Assembly (NCBI RefSeq): GCF_007828215.1
Contig: NZ_VIUE01000012.1
Span: forward strand, 1 to 64,000
Length of the DNA: 64,000 nucleotides
Direction: 5' to 3'
DNA from: Pseudomonas sp. SJZ074
GTDB lineage: Bacteria > Pseudomonadota > Gammaproteobacteria > Pseudomonadales > Pseudomonadaceae
Positions 1 through 8,926 of the stretch are shown one piece after another. Every line of letters starts with the position of its first letter. Positions within the stretch are counted from its first letter, which is position 1. The notes under the pieces are model-generated. The model was given only the letters and a program-made list of their open reading frames with translations, did no database searches and had not been told where the DNA came from. Made by a program: the position numbers and the translations under genes.

Positions 1-13
1 TGAATGGGCATAA

Positions 14-47
14 AAAATCCGATACCAGAGGACTGGTATCGGATTTT
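14..47. terminator. Bidirectional intrinsic terminator downstream of fadD1
   Basis: A perfect 14-bp inverted repeat (AAAATCCGATACCA / TGGTATCGGATTTT) with a 6-nt loop has A/T tracts on both sides, so it can work in either direction. It lies about 80 bp past the fadD1 stop and would end the fadD2-fadD1 transcript; whatever precedes the window could end here too. Bases 48-125 hold no gene I can see. Confidence 0.8.
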
Positions 48-125
48 CTAGAAAGCCCGGCTTGGACTCAAATGCTTAAGTGAACAGCATTACGCTTCGG
101 CGGGGCTTTTTGTTTACACGCAATA

Positions 126-1817
126 CTACTTCTTCAAGCCCAGCTTCCTGAGTTCTTCATCCCGCAACTCACGCCGCAGGATCTTGCCCACGTTGGTGGT
201 CGGCAACGCATCGCGGAACTCGACGGCCTTGGGCACCTTGTAGCCGGTGACATTGGCGCGCATATGCTCCATCACCTGCTCCTTGGTCAACGTGGCGCCT
301 GGCCGGACGACGATGAAGATCTTGATCGCCTCGCCGGATTTCTCGTCCGGCACACCGATGGCGGCGCATTGCAGCACGCCCGGCAAAGTTGCCAGCACAT
401 CTTCCAGCTCGTTGGGGTACACGTTGAAGCCGGAGATAAGAATCATGTCTTTCTTGCGATCGACGATGCGCATATAGCCGTCCGGCTGAATCACTGCGAT
501 ATCGCCGGTCTTCAGCCAGCCCTCGCTGTCGAGGATTTCGTCGGTGGCCTCCTGGCGCTGCCAGTAGCCCTTCATCACCTGCGGGCCTTTCACGCACAAC
601 TCGCCGACTTCGCCCAGAGGCAACTCGACGCCCGCATCATTGATGACTTTGCACAGCGTCGACGGCACCGGGATGCCGATGGTGCCGACCTGGATGTTCT
701 GGATCGGGTTGACCGTGGCCACCGGACTGGTTTCAGTCATGCCATAGCCTTCGCAGATCGGGCAGCCGGTGACCGCTTTCCAGCGCTCGGCAGCGGCCAG
801 TTGCAGGGCCATGCCGCCGGACAAGGTGACTTTCAGTGCGGAGAAATCCAGCTTGCGGAAGCCCTCGTTGTTGCACAGCGCGACGAACAGGGTATTGAGG
901 CCGACGAAACCGCTGAACTTCCACTTCGACAGCTCCTTGACCATCGCCGGAAGGTCGCGCGGGTTGCTGATCAGGATGTTGTGGTTGCCGATCAGCATCA
1001 TCGCCATGCAATGGAAGGTGAAGGCGTAGATGTGGTACAGCGGCAGCGGCGTGATCAACACTTCACAACCTTCATTGAGGTTGGAGCCCATCAGCGCCTT
1101 GCATTGCAGCATGTTCGCCACCAGGTTGCGGTGGCTCAGCATCGCGCCCTTGGCCACGCCGGTGGTGCCACCGGTGTACTGCAACACGGCAATGTCATCG
1201 CTGCCCGGGTTGGCTTCGGTCACTGGCCGACCGTGCCCCTTGCTCAGCACGTCATTGAATTTGACGGCCTTGGGCAGGTGATAGGCCGGGACCATCTTCT
1301 TGACGTACTTGATCACGCTGTTGATCAGCAGCCGCTTGAGCGGCGGCAACAGGTCGGCCACCTCGGTGACGATGACGTGCTTGACGCCCGTCTTCGGCAC
1401 CACGGCCTCGGCCAGGTGCGCCATGTTCGCCAGGCACACCAGCGCCTTGGCACCGGAGTCGTTGAACTGGTGTTCCATTTCCCGCGCGGTGTACAACGGG
1501 TTGGTGTTGACCACGATCATCCCGGCGCGGATAGCACCGAATACAGCCACCGGGTACTGGAGCACGTTGGGCAATTGCACGGCGATTCGATCGCCCGGTT
1601 GCAAATCGGTATGCTGTTGCAGATACGCGGCAAAGGCCCCGGACAATTCGTACAGTTCACCGTAGGTGATCGTCTTGCCGAGGTTGCTGAATGCCGGTTT
1701 GTCGGCGAAGCGTTGGCAGGACTGCTTCAACACTGCCTGAATATTCGGATACTCGTCTGGATTGATGTCGGCAGCAATCCCAGCTGGGTACTTATCCTTC
1801 CAAAAGTCTTCGAACAT
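126..1817 (-). CDS. fadD1: Long-chain-fatty-acid--CoA ligase FadD1
   Basis: 563 aa, ANL-superfamily acyl-CoA synthetase that activates fatty acids with ATP and CoA at the inner face of the membrane, feeding beta-oxidation. The AMP-binding P-loop motif YTGGTTGVAKGAML is at about residue 213, followed by the motif GYGMTETSP and the C-terminal hinge/lysine region (DRKKDMI, then VGKILRRELR). I chose the ATG at 1815-1817 because GAGGAG lies about 10 nt upstream and the protein then begins MFEDFWKDKYPAG, as in FadD of pseudomonads; a longer open frame to 1967 has no such support. It lies downstream of, and closely resembles, fadD2, matching the tandem fadD2-fadD1 order known in Pseudomonas. Which paralogue prefers which chain length cannot be read from the sequence. 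Confidence 0.96.
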   Translation of the reverse strand: MFEDFWKDKYPAGIAADINPDEYPNIQAVLKQSCQRFADKPAFSNLGKTITYGELYELSGAFAAYLQQHTDLQPGDRIAVQLPNVLQYPVAVFGAIRAGMIVVNTNPLYTAREMEHQFNDSGAKALVCLANMAHLAEAVVPKTGVKHVIVTEVADLLPPLKRLLINSVIKYVKKMVPAYHLPKAVKFNDVLSKGHGRPVTEANPGSDDIAVLQYTGGTTGVAKGAMLSHRNLVANMLQCKALMGSNLNEGCEVLITPLPLYHIYAFTFHCMAMMLIGNHNILISNPRDLPAMVKELSKWKFSGFVGLNTLFVALCNNEGFRKLDFSALKVTLSGGMALQLAAAERWKAVTGCPICEGYGMTETSPVATVNPIQNIQVGTIGIPVPSTLCKVINDAGVELPLGEVGELCVKGPQVMKGYWQRQEATDEILDSEGWLKTGDIAVIQPDGYMRIVDRKKDMILISGFNVYPNELEDVLATLPGVLQCAAIGVPDEKSGEAIKIFIVVRPGATLTKEQVMEHMRANVTGYKVPKAVEFRDALPTTNVGKILRRELRDEELRKLGLKK

Positions 1818-2203
1818 GGAAGCCCACTCCTCAGCAACGCGAATTCTCACCGCATTTGATGCGATTATTATTGGTGTGTTTATTGGTGAATCTGGCTTGG
1901 ATGAAGGCCGAGAAGTCACAAAAGCGCGCCGAGAGTAGCAGCTTTGCCAAGGGTCGACTAGAGCCAAAAGCAGGCCCCACAGTCACAAACACGACTCAAG
2001 AATTATCAATGGTCATTTTTAGAGTAAAAATTCTACCGCTCTGTAGGAAGGCTCTGAAGTCGACCTTCTTTTTTGCTTAAACCACCAAACCAATGTGGGA
2101 GCGAGCCTGCTCGCGATAGGGTGTGTCAGCCAATATTTCTGTGACTGCTCTACCGCTATCGCGAGCAGGCTCGCTCCCACAAAGGGCATGTGTATGGTCT
2201 ACA
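1818..2203. other. fadD2-fadD1 intergenic region (386 bp) with a REPIN
   Basis: No coding gene is supported here. The left part is AT-richer and carries the fadD1 ribosome-binding site (GAGGAG just above 1817) and presumably its own promoter. The right part is a REPIN hairpin (2095-2180). The length argues that fadD1 is not simply co-translated with fadD2. Confidence 0.6.
2095..2180. repeat. REPIN (inverted REP pair), fadD2-fadD1 intergenic
   Basis: Two REP units of the GTGGGAGCGAGCCTGCTCGCGA type face each other around a central spacer, with GTGGGAGC at 2095 and GCTCCCAC ending at 2180. The transcript would fold into a long hairpin between the two fadD genes. Confidence 0.9.
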
Positions 2204-3892
2204 TCAAGCGATATCGCGCAGTTCCCGGCGCAGGATCTTGCCCACCGGCGTCATCGGCAGCGACTCTCGTAGCACGATGTGCTTGGGTATCTTGTAGCCG
2301 GTGAAGTTCTCCTTGCAGTAGGCCTTGAGTTCTTCAAGGCTGACGCCCGTCTCCCGCGCCACCACGAACAGTTTCACCGCCTCTCCCGAACGCTCGTCCG
2401 GCACGCCGATCACCGCGCAATTGGCGACTTTCGGGTGGGCCATCACCACGTCTTCGATTTCGTTGGGGTACACGTTGAAACCCGAGACGATGATCATGTC
2501 CTTCTTGCGGTCGACGATCCGCACGAAACCGTCCGGGTCGATCACCGCGATGTCACCGGACTTGAACCAGCCATCACTGTCCAGCACTTCGGCGGTGGCT
2601 TCAGGCTTGTTCCAGTAGCCTTTCATGATCTGCGGCCCCTTGATGCACAGCTCGCCGCGCTCGCCCAAGGGCTGTTCGGTGCCGTCGTCGCTGATCACTT
2701 TCATCAGCGTGCCCGGCACCGGCATCCCCACGGTGCCCAGCCGGGATTTACCGCCATAGGGATTGGCACTCGCCACCGGCGAGGTTTCGGTCAGCCCATA
2801 CCCTTCGGTAATGCCGCAACCCGTGATCTGTTGCCAGCGCTCGGCGGTGGCCTTGATCAACGCGGTACCGCCGGAATTGGTGACCTTGAGGTGGGAAAAA
2901 TCCAGGGTCTTGAAATCCGGATGGTCCATCAGCGCCACGAACAGCGTGTTGAGCCCCAGCAATAACGAGAAACGCCAGTTCTTCAGCTCCTTGATGAAGC
3001 CCGCAATGTCCCGTGGATTGGTGATCAGCACGTTGTGGTTGCCGGTCACCATCATGCACATGCAGTTCGCCGTGAAGGCGTAGATATGGTACAGCGGCAA
3101 CGGCGCGATCATGACCTCCTGGCCTTCGCGCAGCAGCGGCTGGCCGTCATCGCCGAGCTGCCCCAGGCAGGCCCGGGCCTGTTGCATGTTGGCCACCAGG
3201 TTGCCGTGGGTCAGCATCGCGCCCTTCGCCAACCCGGTGGTGCCGCCGGTGTATTGCAGCACCGCGATGTCGTCGAGGCTGACCTTCAATGGCTTGATGG
3301 CCTGGCCACGTCCCAGGCGCAAGGCGCTCTTGAAGGAAATGGCCTGGGGCAGCGAATACGCCGGGACCATTTTCTTGACCTTGTTCACCACGGTGTTGAC
3401 CAGCCAGCCCTTGGCGGTGGGCATCAGGTCGCCCATTTTCGCTTCGATCAGGTACTGCAGGTCCGTGTCGGGCAGCACTTCCTGGACCTTGCTGCCGAAC
3501 AGGTTCATGTACACCAGCGCCCGGGCACCGGAATCCTTGAACTGGTGGCGCATTTCCCGCGGGGTGTACAGCGGGTTGGTGTTGACCACGATCAACCCGG
3601 CGCGCAAGGCACCGAAGACAGCAATCGGATATTGCAGGACATTGGGCATCTGCACCGCGATACGGTCACCGGGAACCAGATCGGTATGGGTTTGCAGGTA
3701 ACCGGCAAAGGCTGCGCTATAGCGCTCGAGCTCGGCATACGTGAGGGTCACGCCCATGTTGCTGAACGCCGGGCGGTCGGCGAATTTCTTGCAGGAACGC
3801 TCGAACACCTCGATGACCGACTTATAGGCCCCGAGGTCGACATCCAGGGGCACGCCGGCCGGGCGTTTGTCATTCCAGAAATCAGGCTGCAT
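2204..3892 (-). CDS. fadD2: Long-chain-fatty-acid--CoA ligase FadD2
   Basis: 562 aa acyl-CoA synthetase, a close paralogue of FadD1 (same N-terminal FWNDKRPAG-type start). It has the AMP-binding motif YTGGTTGLAKGAML, then GYGLTETSP and the C-terminal DRKKDMI and VGKILRRELRD signatures. The ATG at 3890-3892 follows an AGAGGA ribosome-binding site. It is transcribed divergently from the lipase-like gene at 4117 and precedes fadD1 on the same strand. This context (fatty-acyl activation next to a lipase and an R-specific enoyl-CoA hydratase) fits a fatty-acid utilisation locus that can also feed polyhydroxyalkanoate synthesis. Paralogue numbering follows the usual Pseudomonas order, with the upstream gene being fadD2. 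Confidence 0.95.
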   Translation of the reverse strand: MQPDFWNDKRPAGVPLDVDLGAYKSVIEVFERSCKKFADRPAFSNMGVTLTYAELERYSAAFAGYLQTHTDLVPGDRIAVQMPNVLQYPIAVFGALRAGLIVVNTNPLYTPREMRHQFKDSGARALVYMNLFGSKVQEVLPDTDLQYLIEAKMGDLMPTAKGWLVNTVVNKVKKMVPAYSLPQAISFKSALRLGRGQAIKPLKVSLDDIAVLQYTGGTTGLAKGAMLTHGNLVANMQQARACLGQLGDDGQPLLREGQEVMIAPLPLYHIYAFTANCMCMMVTGNHNVLITNPRDIAGFIKELKNWRFSLLLGLNTLFVALMDHPDFKTLDFSHLKVTNSGGTALIKATAERWQQITGCGITEGYGLTETSPVASANPYGGKSRLGTVGMPVPGTLMKVISDDGTEQPLGERGELCIKGPQIMKGYWNKPEATAEVLDSDGWFKSGDIAVIDPDGFVRIVDRKKDMIIVSGFNVYPNEIEDVVMAHPKVANCAVIGVPDERSGEAVKLFVVARETGVSLEELKAYCKENFTGYKIPKHIVLRESLPMTPVGKILRRELRDIA

Positions 3893-4116
3893 TGTTTTTA
3901 TCCTCTTTACCTGAACCTATCCCGGGCCGCTTCTTTACGATTCGCAGAAGCGGAGCTCTTGGGACACTAGCAGCTCTGGCCAATCAGGCAAATACGGCAA
4001 TTTGTGTCATAGATTGTGTGAATCTTGCCGCCTACGTGTGGCCTGATCAGGCGAGACGCAACGGATGCGCTATACAATGGAGCAACATCGCGCATGCGCC
4101 CATGTAAAGGATCGTC

Positions 4117-5061
4117 ATGATTCATCAAACGTTCTGGCTGACCGCAACTGATCACAGCCACCTGTTCGTCAATCAGTGGTTGCCCGAAGCCGCGCCCGGG
4201 GCCGTGATCATGCTGGCTCACGGCATGGCCGAACACAGCGGCCGCTATGGGCGCCTGGCCCAGGCCCTGTGCGACGAAGGCTACGGTGTCTACGCGCCGG
4301 ACTTGCGCGGCCATGGCAAGACCGGCGAAGGGGCGATCCTCGGCCACTATGCCGACGAAGATGGCTGGGCCAAGGTGGTCGGCGACCTGGCCAGCCTCAA
4401 CCATCACATCGGTCAGCACCATCCCGACATGCCAATCGTGCTGCTGGGCCACAGCATGGGCAGCTACATCGCCCAGGCGTACCTGCTGCATCACAGCGCG
4501 AGCCTGCATGGGGCGATTCTCAGCGGTTCCAATTTCCAACCGGTGGCGCTGTATCGCGTCGCCCGCCTGATCGCCCGTTTCGAACGCTGGCGCCAGGGCG
4601 CCACCGGCCGCAGTGCCTTGATCGAATGGCTGTCGTTCGGCAGTTTCAATCAGAAATTCAAACCAATGCGCACACCCTTCGACTGGCTCAGCCGCGACCC
4701 GGCCGAGGTGGACAAGTACATCCACGACCCACTATGCGGCTTTCGTTGCAGCAATCAGCTGTGGGTCGACCTGCTCGGTGGCTTGCAGCAAATCAGCAAA
4801 GCGTCCAATCTCGCCCAGATCGATCCAGACCTGCCGTTGCTGGTCATTGGCGGTGAATGTGATCCGGTGAGCGAAGGCAAGCGTCTGAAGGATCTGGCCG
4901 ACGCCCTGCGCAGCGCTGGCAGTCAGCACCTGCAATTGACGATTTACCCACAGGCCCGGCACGAATTGTTCAACGAAACCAACCGCGATGAAGTGACGGC
5001 CGATGTATTGGCCTGGATTGCCCAGGCCCTGACCCACAAGCGCCCGCCACGCAGCGAATAG
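4117..5061 (+). CDS. Alpha/beta hydrolase, monoacylglycerol-lipase-like
   Basis: 314 aa, cytoplasmic-looking (no signal peptide). The nucleophile elbow GHSMGS (serine near residue 112) follows the oxyanion-type HGMAEHSGRY segment near residue 29. A late aspartate (GECDPVS, about residue 249) and histidine (ARHELFNE, about residue 276) complete a plausible Ser-Asp-His triad, typical of the Hydrolase_4/PldB monoglyceride lipase family. Start ATG at 4117 has AAAGGA just upstream. It is divergent from fadD2 and probably co-transcribed with phaJ1, 43 bp downstream. Likely role: releasing free fatty acid from mono-acylglycerols or lysolipids for FadD. The natural substrate is inferred from context. 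Confidence 0.85.
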   Translation: MIHQTFWLTATDHSHLFVNQWLPEAAPGAVIMLAHGMAEHSGRYGRLAQALCDEGYGVYAPDLRGHGKTGEGAILGHYADEDGWAKVVGDLASLNHHIGQHHPDMPIVLLGHSMGSYIAQAYLLHHSASLHGAILSGSNFQPVALYRVARLIARFERWRQGATGRSALIEWLSFGSFNQKFKPMRTPFDWLSRDPAEVDKYIHDPLCGFRCSNQLWVDLLGGLQQISKASNLAQIDPDLPLLVIGGECDPVSEGKRLKDLADALRSAGSQHLQLTIYPQARHELFNETNRDEVTADVLAWIAQALTHKRPPRSE

Positions 5062-5104
5062 TTTTCCAGCGTTTTTCCATTACCCGCCACAGGATCGGAA
5101 ACAG

Positions 5105-5575
5105 ATGACCCAGGTTACCAATACCCCTTACGAAGCCCTCGAAGTCGGCCAGACCGCCAGCTACAGCAAAGCCGTCGAAGAACGCGACATCCAGCTGTTC
5201 GCCGCCATGTCGGGCGATCACAACCCCGTGCACCTGGACCCCGAATTCGCCGCAGCGAGCATGTTCAAGGAGCGCATCGCCCATGGCATGTTCAGCGGTG
5301 CGTTGATCAGCGCGGCAGTGGCGTGCGAGTTGCCAGGGCCTGGGACTATCTACATCGGCCAGCAGATGAGCTTCCAGAAACCGGTAAAGATCGGCGACAC
5401 CCTGACCGTGCGCCTGGAGATCCTGGAAAAACTGCCAAAGTTTCGTGTACGCATCGCCACTCGCGTATTCAACCAGCGCGATGAACTGGTGGTGGATGGC
5501 GAGGCCGAGATCCTCGCGCCGCGCAAGCAACAGACGGTGACCTTGCCGACGTTGCCGGCGATCAGCATCGGCTGA
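5105..5575 (+). CDS. phaJ1: (R)-specific enoyl-CoA hydratase, PhaJ1 type (MaoC)
   Basis: 156 aa, single hot-dog-fold MaoC dehydratase domain. The catalytic hydratase-2 motif is clear: GDHNPVHLDPEFA (Asp/His pair near residues 38-45), followed by IAHGMFSGALIS. Length and sequence closely match Pseudomonas PhaJ1, which hydrates trans-2-enoyl-CoA from beta-oxidation to (R)-3-hydroxyacyl-CoA, the monomer for PHA synthase. It follows the lipase-like gene by 43 bp on the same strand, next to fadD1/fadD2, and this agrees with a link between fatty-acid degradation and PHA. No PHA synthase is in the window, so the PHA role rests on family knowledge. Confidence 0.92.
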   Translation: MTQVTNTPYEALEVGQTASYSKAVEERDIQLFAAMSGDHNPVHLDPEFAAASMFKERIAHGMFSGALISAAVACELPGPGTIYIGQQMSFQKPVKIGDTLTVRLEILEKLPKFRVRIATRVFNQRDELVVDGEAEILAPRKQQTVTLPTLPAISIG

Positions 5576-5607
5576 CAGCCCTAATCATCTCTGGAATGGC
5601 ATCTACT

Positions 5608-5635
5608 GTGGCGAGGGGATTTATCCCCTCGCCAC
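5608..5635. repeat. Short GTGGCGAGGGG inverted repeat, likely convergent terminator
   Basis: GTGGCGAGGGGAT facing ATCCCCTCGCCAC around a TT centre, located between the converging phaJ1 and HlyD-family genes. The same arms recur at 34594-34686 and 61719-61745, and as half sites near 11036, 16091 and 46772, so this is a dispersed family distinct from the GTGGGAGC REP. Confidence 0.75.
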
Positions 5636-5654
5636 AACGGTCTCAGTGCCAGCG

Positions 5655-6518
5655 CTACTGAGCCCCCTCCTGCACCTGCACACTCGCCGTCATCCCCGCA
5701 CTCAGGTTCACCCCTTCCGGCACCTTGTCCAACTTGATCCGCACCGGGATCCGCTGGGCCAGGCGCACCCAGTTGAAGGTCGGTTCCACTTCCGCCAGCA
5801 ACTGCGCATCCGGGTTGGTATTGCGGTCGGTAATACCGCGGCTGACGCTTTCGACGTGACCTTCCAGGGCATGACCGGCGCTCATCAGCCAGACCTTGAC
5901 CGGATCGCCCACGCGGATCCTCGGCAGTTTGGTCTCTTCGAAATAGGCCTGCACATAGAATGTCGAATCGTCGATCAACGCCATGACCGGCTGCCCGGCG
6001 TTGACGTAGTTGCCTTCGGCCAGCCGCAGGTTGGTGATGTGTCCGCTACGAGGCGCCAGGACCTGGCTGCGGGCCAGGTTGAGTTCGGCGACCTTGGCCT
6101 CGGCCTGGGCCTCGCGCAGTTCGCCCCGGGCGATGCCGGCGTTGATCTGGGCATTTTCCCGCAGCTCGGCGCTGATGGCCTGGGGCCCCAGGGCGGCACG
6201 ACGACTGGCTTCGTGCTCGCGCAAACTCAGTTGCTGCTGACGGGTCTGGACCACTGCCCTGGCCTTCTCCACAGCCGCTTCGAAGCGCTCGCGGTCGATG
6301 CTCAGCAAGAGATCCCCGGCCTTGACCTGCTGGTTATCCACCGCCTTGAGCTCACGCACCCAACCCGACACGTCGGGAGCGATCACCACCACGTCGGCGC
6401 GAATCCGCGCATCCCGGGTCCAGGGCGTGAGCATGTAGTACTGCCACAGGTGAAACCCGGCGAAAATCGCCAATGCCACCACACCCAGCGTAATGGCGAC
6501 ACGTACAGAGGTACGCAT
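5655..6518 (-). CDS. HlyD/EmrA-family membrane-fusion (adaptor) protein
   Basis: 287 aa. One N-terminal membrane anchor (about residues 6-28) is followed by a biotinyl/lipoyl-like half (SGWVRELKAVDNQQVKAGDL), a short coiled coil, the second lipoyl half (LAPRSGHITNLRLAEGNYV) and a beta-barrel region. It is the periplasmic adaptor of the efflux unit 8722-5655. The ATG at 6516-6518 is preferred because AAGGAG is 8 nt upstream; the in-frame upstream codon at 6522-6524 is TTG. It follows the DUF1656 gene by 10 bp. The trio FUSC/DUF1656/HlyD resembles AaeB/AaeX/AaeA, exporters of aromatic carboxylic acids, but the substrate is not deducible here. Confidence 0.9.
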   Translation of the reverse strand: MRTSVRVAITLGVVALAIFAGFHLWQYYMLTPWTRDARIRADVVVIAPDVSGWVRELKAVDNQQVKAGDLLLSIDRERFEAAVEKARAVVQTRQQQLSLREHEASRRAALGPQAISAELRENAQINAGIARGELREAQAEAKVAELNLARSQVLAPRSGHITNLRLAEGNYVNAGQPVMALIDDSTFYVQAYFEETKLPRIRVGDPVKVWLMSAGHALEGHVESVSRGITDRNTNPDAQLLAEVEPTFNWVRLAQRIPVRIKLDKVPEGVNLSAGMTASVQVQEGAQ

Positions 6519-6528
6519 GTTCAACTCC

Positions 6529-6735
6529 TTATAACGGCCCGAGGACCAAGGTAATCACTGTCAGGACACAGACATACAGGGCACAGTCGAACAAGGCTTC
6601 GTGCCAGATCCAACGGCCGGCCGGCACCAGGCTGAGCAACAGGCGCAGCGCACCGGTCACCATCAAGGCCAGCACCACATAAATCAGGAACGGGCTGAGC
6701 AACACCCCGCCTATCGACCACTCACGCAAGCCCAT
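6529..6735 (-). CDS. DUF1656 small inner-membrane protein (AaeX-like)
   Basis: 68 aa with two hydrophobic segments (about residues 9-30 and 45-66), the standard size and layout of DUF1656 proteins that sit between FUSC and HlyD genes. Its start overlaps the end of the FUSC gene by 14 bp, so the two are probably translationally coupled. Function unknown; presumed accessory to the pump. Confidence 0.88.
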   Translation of the reverse strand: MGLREWSIGGVLLSPFLIYVVLALMVTGALRLLLSLVPAGRWIWHEALFDCALYVCVLTVITLVLGPL

Positions 6736-8722
6736 GGCTGTGCTCCCGTCGTTCAGGTTCGTGCTGGCGGCACCAGGCGCGCCAGCTGTTCTGCAATTGC
6801 ACCACCGCGCCCTGGGCCAACTTCAGCGCATCGCCAGTTGACTCTTTCGATAACACCTTCAGGAACTCGGCGCTGGCCGGAGCCAACGCATCGGCCTGCT
6901 CACCGGACGGACCGCGTTCGAGCACCTGCTCCAGCGCTTCGAAATAACGGCGCTGCGCCCGGCTGTCGGACACCTGGGCGACGGCCAGGCTCAGGCGCAG
7001 GTGCAGCAGTTCATCGCCGATATCCAGGCCAAGCAGTCCATCATCCCAACGGCTACGCGACGGGACCGGCAGCTCGGGATAATGCCGCGCCAGTTGCAAT
7101 AGCCGATCGGCCATGCGCCCGCCGAACCAGCTCTCGGCGCCACTCAGGTTGCGCCGGGTCAGGCGTACCAGGTCATCCAGCGTCGCAGCCAGCAGGCGAC
7201 GGCCGTGCCAGGCCGGATCGCGCAGAATCAGCAGATTGAATGCCAACACCGCCGCCCCTACGCCGATCATCATTGCCTGAGCGTTATTGAAGAATGCCGC
7301 CACGTCATACTTCATGGCGTTGAGCGGTGACACCAGCACCACAAAATGCAGGCAGAACGACGTCGCCGTGGCGAAGATCGGCGGCTTGGCCATGCCCAGC
7401 GCGCCGAAGAACAGCGGCACGCCCATGGCCATGCAAAGCATGGCGAAGCTGCTCCACTGCGGCAGCAGGATCTCGCCGATCACGAATGCCGTCGGCACGG
7501 CCAGCAGGATGCCCCGCAGGAAACTCATGCCGATCTGCGCGCCGTTTTCGCGACTGGCAAACAAGCTGCACACCACACACGTCAACACCAACGCGCCCGA
7601 CGCGGCGGGCCAGGCCGTTGCCAGCCAGAAGCAGGAGACTGCCAGAAAGGCCAAGGCACTGCGGGCACCGAATACCATGGCCAGGGACAAGTCGCGATGG
7701 GGCGTCAAGGTGCGCGGCGGATCCGACGCCTCCCTGCCCTCCCGCACCGCCGCCAGTGCGGCGCAGGCGGCCAGGGCGGTGTCGAGCAACAAGGCGAAAC
7801 GCGCCAGGCAGTAACTTTGCGCCGAGCTGATCGAAGGGTCGTGGGAAGCGTCCAGTACCCGCGGTCGCAAAGCTTGCAGCGTTGCAGTATCGGCATCGAG
7901 GGCTTGCTGCACCTCGCTCATCCAGGGTTGAAGAGCCTCGGCTTCGGCCGGCTCGAGCTGCTTCCATTGCCGGCGCACCGAACGGGCGATACGCAGCAGC
8001 ATCAGCAATTTCTGGCTCAAGCCGCTGATGGCTCGGGCGCGCTGTCGACCCAGGCTGCCTTCGAACCAGGCGTGTTCGCGCTGGGCATCCACCGCGACGA
8101 TCCGGCCGAGGATCTCCAGCAAGCCCTTGCGCGCCTGGGCGTCGCCGGCCAGGGTGGCACGGGCCGCCTGCATGCCGCTCTGCCAGGCGGCATGGGCCTG
8201 GCCCGCCAACTGTCGCTCGACCCGTAACGGCCAGAGCAAGGCGCTGGCGGCCGTGGCGCAGACAATGCCCAGGCTGATCTCGGTGCAGCGCGCCACCGCC
8301 TGATCGAACACCCCCAACGGGTGGGAAACGGCCGGCAAGGCGATGATCGCCACCGTGTAGCCGGCCAGCACGAACGAATAGGACCAGGCACTTCGCAGCA
8401 ACGTCGAACAGGCCGTGCACAGCCCCAGCCACACGGCCAGCGCCAACAGGAACAACCACGGAGTCTGCGCGAACAACCCCATGAAGACCACCGACATGAC
8501 GGTCCCCACCAGCGTACCGAGCAGCCGCGCCAGCCCCTTTTGCACCACCATCCCCGACAGCGGCTGCGCCACGATGAACGCAGTCATCAACGCCCACGAC
8601 GGCTGCTCCAGCCCCCATCGCAATGCCAGCCACAGCGCCAGTCCGCCACCGAGGACGGTCTTGATGGCGAACTGCACAGCGAGGCGGTCGGGGGCGAACA
8701 AGGCCTGGAAGGTAATGGGCAC
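6722..8722 (-). CDS. FUSC-family inner-membrane transporter (AaeB-like)
   Basis: 666 aa fusaric-acid-resistance/aromatic acid exporter family protein. There are two blocks of hydrophobic helices (about residues 10-170 and 350-490), each followed by a soluble segment, the usual FUSC duplication. I place the start at the GTG at 8720-8722, giving VPITFQALFAPDRLA, the usual family beginning. The longer frame to 8917 would add an unrelated 65-residue tail and run across an AT-rich, probably promoter-bearing stretch. The ribosome-binding site for this GTG is weak. First gene of the FUSC-DUF1656-HlyD operon. Exported substrate unknown. Confidence 0.85.
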   Translation of the reverse strand: MPITFQALFAPDRLAVQFAIKTVLGGGLALWLALRWGLEQPSWALMTAFIVAQPLSGMVVQKGLARLLGTLVGTVMSVVFMGLFAQTPWLFLLALAVWLGLCTACSTLLRSAWSYSFVLAGYTVAIIALPAVSHPLGVFDQAVARCTEISLGIVCATAASALLWPLRVERQLAGQAHAAWQSGMQAARATLAGDAQARKGLLEILGRIVAVDAQREHAWFEGSLGRQRARAISGLSQKLLMLLRIARSVRRQWKQLEPAEAEALQPWMSEVQQALDADTATLQALRPRVLDASHDPSISSAQSYCLARFALLLDTALAACAALAAVREGREASDPPRTLTPHRDLSLAMVFGARSALAFLAVSCFWLATAWPAASGALVLTCVVCSLFASRENGAQIGMSFLRGILLAVPTAFVIGEILLPQWSSFAMLCMAMGVPLFFGALGMAKPPIFATATSFCLHFVVLVSPLNAMKYDVAAFFNNAQAMMIGVGAAVLAFNLLILRDPAWHGRRLLAATLDDLVRLTRRNLSGAESWFGGRMADRLLQLARHYPELPVPSRSRWDDGLLGLDIGDELLHLRLSLAVAQVSDSRAQRRYFEALEQVLERGPSGEQADALAPASAEFLKVLSKESTGDALKLAQGAVVQLQNSWRAWCRQHEPERREHSHGLA

Positions 8723-8883
8723 GCAGGACACTCTTTGCGGGGTTGCAGTAACGATAGTTGCAATGATGAGTAATGGGGCAGGCGCAATTATTAGCTGGCT
8801 ATCTATTTGAGTCCAGAGCTGATTACTCGTGGATTCGACAAGACACTTTTTCCAAAATGTGCTTGCCGATAAATCGCCACAAA

Positions 8884-8908
8884 AAAACGCCAGACAAGCT
8901 GGCGTTTT
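8884..8908 (-). terminator. Intrinsic terminator of the ferritin-like gene
   Basis: AAAACGCCAG / CTGGCGTTTT stem with a 5-nt loop; on the minus strand it is followed by a T-run. It lies 18 bp past the stop of the gene at 8927-9391. Confidence 0.85.
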
Positions 8909-8926
8909 CTGGATCAAGCACAGGTA

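Noticed and set aside
264..1859. Long open frame on the plus strand antisense to fadD1
   Set aside because: His/Gln/Arg-rich translation typical of the reverse frame of a GC-rich gene; the minus-strand product is a clear FadD.
3989..4004. CAAAT-N6-ATTTG inverted repeat between fadD2 and the lipase gene as a PsrA (fatty-acid repressor) site
   Set aside because: The PsrA consensus has GAAAC/GTTTC-type arms with about 4 nt between; these arms and spacing differ, so this is not more than an AT-rich repeat.
8723..8917. 65-residue N-terminal extension of the FUSC protein
   Set aside because: It includes an AT-rich, probably promoter-containing stretch and is unlike the family start VPITFQALFAP.
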